Source: CBDCUC01 sp965222485 (lineage in GTDB: Bacteria; Pseudomonadota; Alphaproteobacteria; Rhizobiales; Hyphomicrobiaceae). From it: a stretch of DNA of 64,000 bases. Of the stretch, positions 61,556 through 64,000 are shown one piece after another. Location of the stretch: assembly GCA_965222485.1 (NCBI GenBank), contig CBDCUC010000039.1, positions 248,001 to 312,000 of the forward strand, given 5' to 3'. Numbering within the stretch: position 1 is the first letter of the stretch; each line of letters opens with the position of its first letter. Under the pieces are notes generated by a model. The model saw nothing but the letters and a program-made list of their open reading frames with translations. It ran no database searches and was not told where the DNA came from. The translations under genes and the position numbers were made by a program.

Positions 61556-62518
61556 TCAATTCAAAACGAGATCAGCGACAAGCCCCGCAAGGACGATGAA
61601 GCCCACGTCGCGATTGGATCGAAAACGGGTCAGACAATTATCCGCATCTTCCGTGTCGAGCGTCGCAGTTTGCCAGGCAAAGTGCCCGCCAGCGATTAGC
61701 AGTCCCAGCAAGGTCACGGTGTATGCGCCTGCAAGCACAGCGGCAGAGGCCCACAAAATAATCGCGCCGGCATAAAATAGTGCGACCCAGACTTTGCTGT
61801 TTTCGCCGAACCTTATGGCGGTCGATTTCAGCCCCAGCATAAGGTCGTCTTCCTTGTCCTGGTGCGCGTAGATCGTGTCATACCCGATCGTCCACATGAC
61901 GGCGCCGACATAGAGCATGATAGGGGCAAGATCCAATGTGCCTCTCACAGCACTCCAGCCCACCAGCGCCCCCCAGTTAAAGGCAAGCCCAAGGATCACC
62001 TGCGGCCAATAGGTAAACCGTTTCATAAACGGGTAGATCAAAACGAGTAATAGCGACGCAATGCCCAGGCCAATTGTGAAGCCATTGAATTGCAGCAGAA
62101 CACCCAAGCCAACAAGTGCCAACGCAGCGACAAAAATTAGGGCCTGCTCGGGTGATACCTGTCCCGATGGGATGGGGCGCGAGCGCGTCCGGGCCACTTG
62201 CGCGTCATACTCTCGGTCGACGTAGTCGTTATAAGCGCAGCCTGCGCCGCGCATGACAAATGCGCCGATCGCAAAAAGCACCATGTAGCCCAGGTGTGGA
62301 ATGGCCGCATCTGTCGTCAGTTGCGCCAAAACCATCGACCACCAGCAGGGAAACACAAGGAGCCACGTCCCGATGGGCCGGTCGGCGCGCGCAAGCCGCA
62401 AGTAGGGGCGCGCAGCTTCTGGCGCGTAGCGATCAACCCAATTTCCAGCCGGCGCATCTGCAACTTTCTCAGGCGCATCATGCCGAGGTCCATGTGGGGG
62501 AGGTGTTGTGGCATTCAT
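61556..62518 (-). CDS. ubiA: 4-hydroxybenzoate polyprenyltransferase
   Basis: The ATG at 62518 gives 320 residues; an upstream ATG at 62599 is possible. The two Asp-rich motifs of UbiA prenyltransferases are visible as NDYVDREYD and DTIYAHQDKEDD, and about eight hydrophobic helices cover the rest. The enzyme joins a polyprenyl chain to 4-hydroxybenzoate in ubiquinone synthesis in the inner membrane. It is divergent from rsmE, as in many Hyphomicrobiales. Confidence 0.95.
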   Translation of the reverse strand: MNATTPPPHGPRHDAPEKVADAPAGNWVDRYAPEAARPYLRLARADRPIGTWLLVFPCWWSMVLAQLTTDAAIPHLGYMVLFAIGAFVMRGAGCAYNDYVDREYDAQVARTRSRPIPSGQVSPEQALIFVAALALVGLGVLLQFNGFTIGLGIASLLLVLIYPFMKRFTYWPQVILGLAFNWGALVGWSAVRGTLDLAPIMLYVGAVMWTIGYDTIYAHQDKEDDLMLGLKSTAIRFGENSKVWVALFYAGAIILWASAAVLAGAYTVTLLGLLIAGGHFAWQTATLDTEDADNCLTRFRSNRDVGFIVLAGLVADLVLN

Positions 62519-62698
62519 GGTGAGCGGTGCCGAAGCTATTATTGCCAACTGCGCAAGGCAAATTTTGTAGCAGTGCCGCAACATAATGGGAAATGCCAAC
62601 GCGTTGAACCTGTTTGCGGCCTGCCCCGCTAGCCCTCGGCAATGATGTGCAGATCGAGCTGGCTTGCCATCCCCGCGCTGTCAGGTATCACGGGGGGC

Positions 62699-63439
62699 AT
62701 GGCCATCCATGATTTCAGTGCCGAGCGTTTGTTCGTCGAGGCAAGCCTAACCTCGGGCGCCGAGATTATATGCTCAAGCACCCAGACGAATTACCTGATC
62801 AACGTTCTGCGCCTGAAGCTGAACGATGAAATACTTATCTTTAACGGCATTGACGGCGAATGGCGGGCAAGAATTTCAATGCTATCGCGCCGCAGCTGCA
62901 CACTCGTTGCGAGCCAACAAACACGCGAGCAGGTCGCGGGTCCTGATCTTGAATATCTGTTCGCGCCTCTCAAGCGTGCGCGATTGGACTATATGGTTCA
63001 AAAGGCGGTCGAGATGGGTGTGAGGTCTTTGCGACCAGTACTCACGCGTCGCACAACGCCCGACCGCGTTAATCTGCATCGTATGCGCGCGAATGCCATT
63101 GAGGCAGCCGAGCAATGCGGCATTCTGCATCTTCCACGTATCGAGGAGCCGCGGAAGTTTGCAGCGGTATTGGAGTCCTGGTCCGAGGAACGCACGCTGA
63201 TAGTTTGCGACGAATCCGCACCGCAATCCAATCCCGTTGACGCATTGAGGTCTGTGCAACCTGGGCCAATCGCTGTCCTCGTGGGACCAGAAGGCGGATT
63301 TGATACCGAAGAACGCAATCAACTGTTGGCACACCCAAAGGTCTGCACGATATCGCTGGGTCCGCGCATCATGCGCGCAGATACTGCCGCAGTTGCCGCA
63401 CTCGCGTTGGTTAATGCCTGCCTTGGGGACTGGAACTGA
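62699..63439 (+). CDS. rsmE: 16S rRNA m3U1498 methyltransferase RsmE
   Basis: The ATG at 62699 after GGGGGG gives 246 residues, the usual length. The SPOUT motifs are present: FAPLKRARLDYMVQKAVEMGV, ANAIEAAEQCG, VLVGPEGGFDTEER and SLGPRIMRADTAAVAAL, which forms the AdoMet-binding knot. It methylates U1498 of 16S rRNA. Confidence 0.96.
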   Translation: MAIHDFSAERLFVEASLTSGAEIICSSTQTNYLINVLRLKLNDEILIFNGIDGEWRARISMLSRRSCTLVASQQTREQVAGPDLEYLFAPLKRARLDYMVQKAVEMGVRSLRPVLTRRTTPDRVNLHRMRANAIEAAEQCGILHLPRIEEPRKFAAVLESWSEERTLIVCDESAPQSNPVDALRSVQPGPIAVLVGPEGGFDTEERNQLLAHPKVCTISLGPRIMRADTAAVAALALVNACLGDWN

Positions 63440-63815
63440 CGATTTAGTCGGATTGACACCAGACTGGCTTGGAGTGGATAAGGCTGCGCAATCGCGGTGG
63501 TTCAACTGACGCGGCAGGCCGTGCGAGAGCATTAACTGACGTACTGATGAGGGCTCGACTGCAGGCCTCATAAAAGAGACCAATGCAAGAGATTAGCGTC
63601 TGGGAGCAGCCCCGGGTTGTTCCACACGTGACTTGATCGCGTTGCGCTATGCGTAATATCTGATCGGCTTTGGCCATCGGCGGCTGACTTACAACGTTTG
63701 ACTTGAAGATCGCCGTCGCGAGTGGGGCAGAAATGCCAGCCCATGATGTTATGCGCGGGATAATCCGTGGACCGGTATCAGGATTGGATACCACGTAGGA
63801 AGGGTGTGTTGTTCA
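63440..63815. other. Intergenic stretch before the carbamoyltransferase
   Basis: The 376 bases contain no convincing gene. GGAGCAGCC and GGTTGTTCC near 63601-63622 can pair with some G-U pairs around a short loop but lack a T-run. The promoter of the next gene should lie here. Confidence 0.45.
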
Positions 63816-64000
63816 GTGAATATACTTGGCATCGTCTCGAAAACGCATGATACCGGTCTCGCCGTTGTGGAGGACGGACTTCCTCGTCTTGTACTGGAGG
63901 AAGAGCGCTTTAATCGCGAAAAGCACACCAAGGAGTTTCCGGCAAAGTCCCTGGCCGCAGCCTTTCAAAACGAAAGCCTCGATTTCGCAGACATCGACGT
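63816..64000 (+). CDS. Carbamoyltransferase (NodU/CmcH family), N-terminal fragment
   Basis: A GTG at 63816, with AGGAAGGG upstream, opens a frame that runs off the window after 61 codons. The residues NILGIVSKTHDTGLAVVEDG, then LVLEEERFNREKHTKEFP, match the N-terminal domain of the O-carbamoyltransferase family (HD-x-G; EERFxRxKH), whose members carbamoylate sugars, antibiotics or Nod factors using carbamoyl phosphate. The catalytic domain is outside the window, so substrate and completeness are unknown. Confidence 0.85.
   Translation, partial: MNILGIVSKTHDTGLAVVEDGLPRLVLEEERFNREKHTKEFPAKSLAAAFQNESLDFADID

Noticed and set aside
63480..63520. tRNA-like GGTTCAA sequence after rsmE
   Set aside because: The surrounding bases do not fold into acceptor, D and anticodon arms.

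Overview
The window reads as the chromosome of an alphaproteobacterium, most likely of the order Hyphomicrobiales (Rhizobiales). This rests on the gene families and their order: TrcR/DUF1013, DUF1036 overlapping pyruvate kinase, DUF1244 beside an N-formylglutamate amidohydrolase, xseA-DUF2093, lpxK-waaA-DUF374, DUF4170, the Caulobacter-type pilus genes cpaC/cpaD, and lspA followed by a BamF-like lipoprotein and two M16 proteases. I cannot name the genus. Coding density is high and there is no prophage, CRISPR array or rRNA; I recognised no tRNA and no intact insertion sequence.

Layout. 1-3239: end of nirB, then nirD and nasA (assimilatory nitrate/nitrite reduction). 3.4-9.0 kb: small envelope and hypothetical genes, with a translationally coupled bicarbonate transporter and PII-like protein (sbtA-sbtB, minus strand). 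9.3-11.8 kb: glutaryl-CoA dehydrogenase and a family III CoA-transferase. 12-18 kb: CYTH-CHAD protein, several uncharacterised membrane proteins and a Tat-exported FAD oxidase. 18-23.7 kb: DUF1244, N-formylglutamate amidohydrolase, glycerate kinase, DUF1036, pyruvate kinase and two DUF465 proteins. 23.9-31.9 kb: acyl-CoA synthetase, two enzyme-like proteins that have lost their catalytic residues, TrcR, MaoC hydratase and ribF. 32-43 kb: ileS, lspA, BamF-like lipoprotein, M16 pair, pgi, mutL. 43-46.3 kb: DMT transporter, rsmD, rluB, tadA. 46.6-49.9 kb: cpaC-cpaD-tadD pilus genes. 49.9-62.6 kb: patatin, a nested palindromic DNA element, purD, xseA, DUF2093, then lipid A/Kdo genes (lpxK, a DUF374-WaaA fusion, a phosphatase, an MsbA-type exporter) and ubiA. 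62.7 kb to the end: rsmE and the start of a carbamoyltransferase.

The most unusual content is the pair at 26313-29222. The first protein is clearly related to propionyl-CoA synthetase (PrpE). Its ATP-binding loop and its later adenylation motif are replaced, and the C-terminal catalytic domain is missing. In that place it carries four copies of a Gly-Cys-[Phe/Tyr]-Gly-Gly-Gly motif, the last one at the extreme C-terminus. The next gene is a short-chain dehydrogenase homologue that lacks the catalytic Ser, Tyr and Lys and has an altered dinucleotide loop. Two neighbouring, intact, well-translated reading frames that both keep a fold and lose the chemistry suggest a non-enzymatic or repurposed system. 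I know of no description of it, but I could not search. A second unexplained structure is a DNA element at 51018-51210 made of two long hairpins inside an outer inverted repeat.
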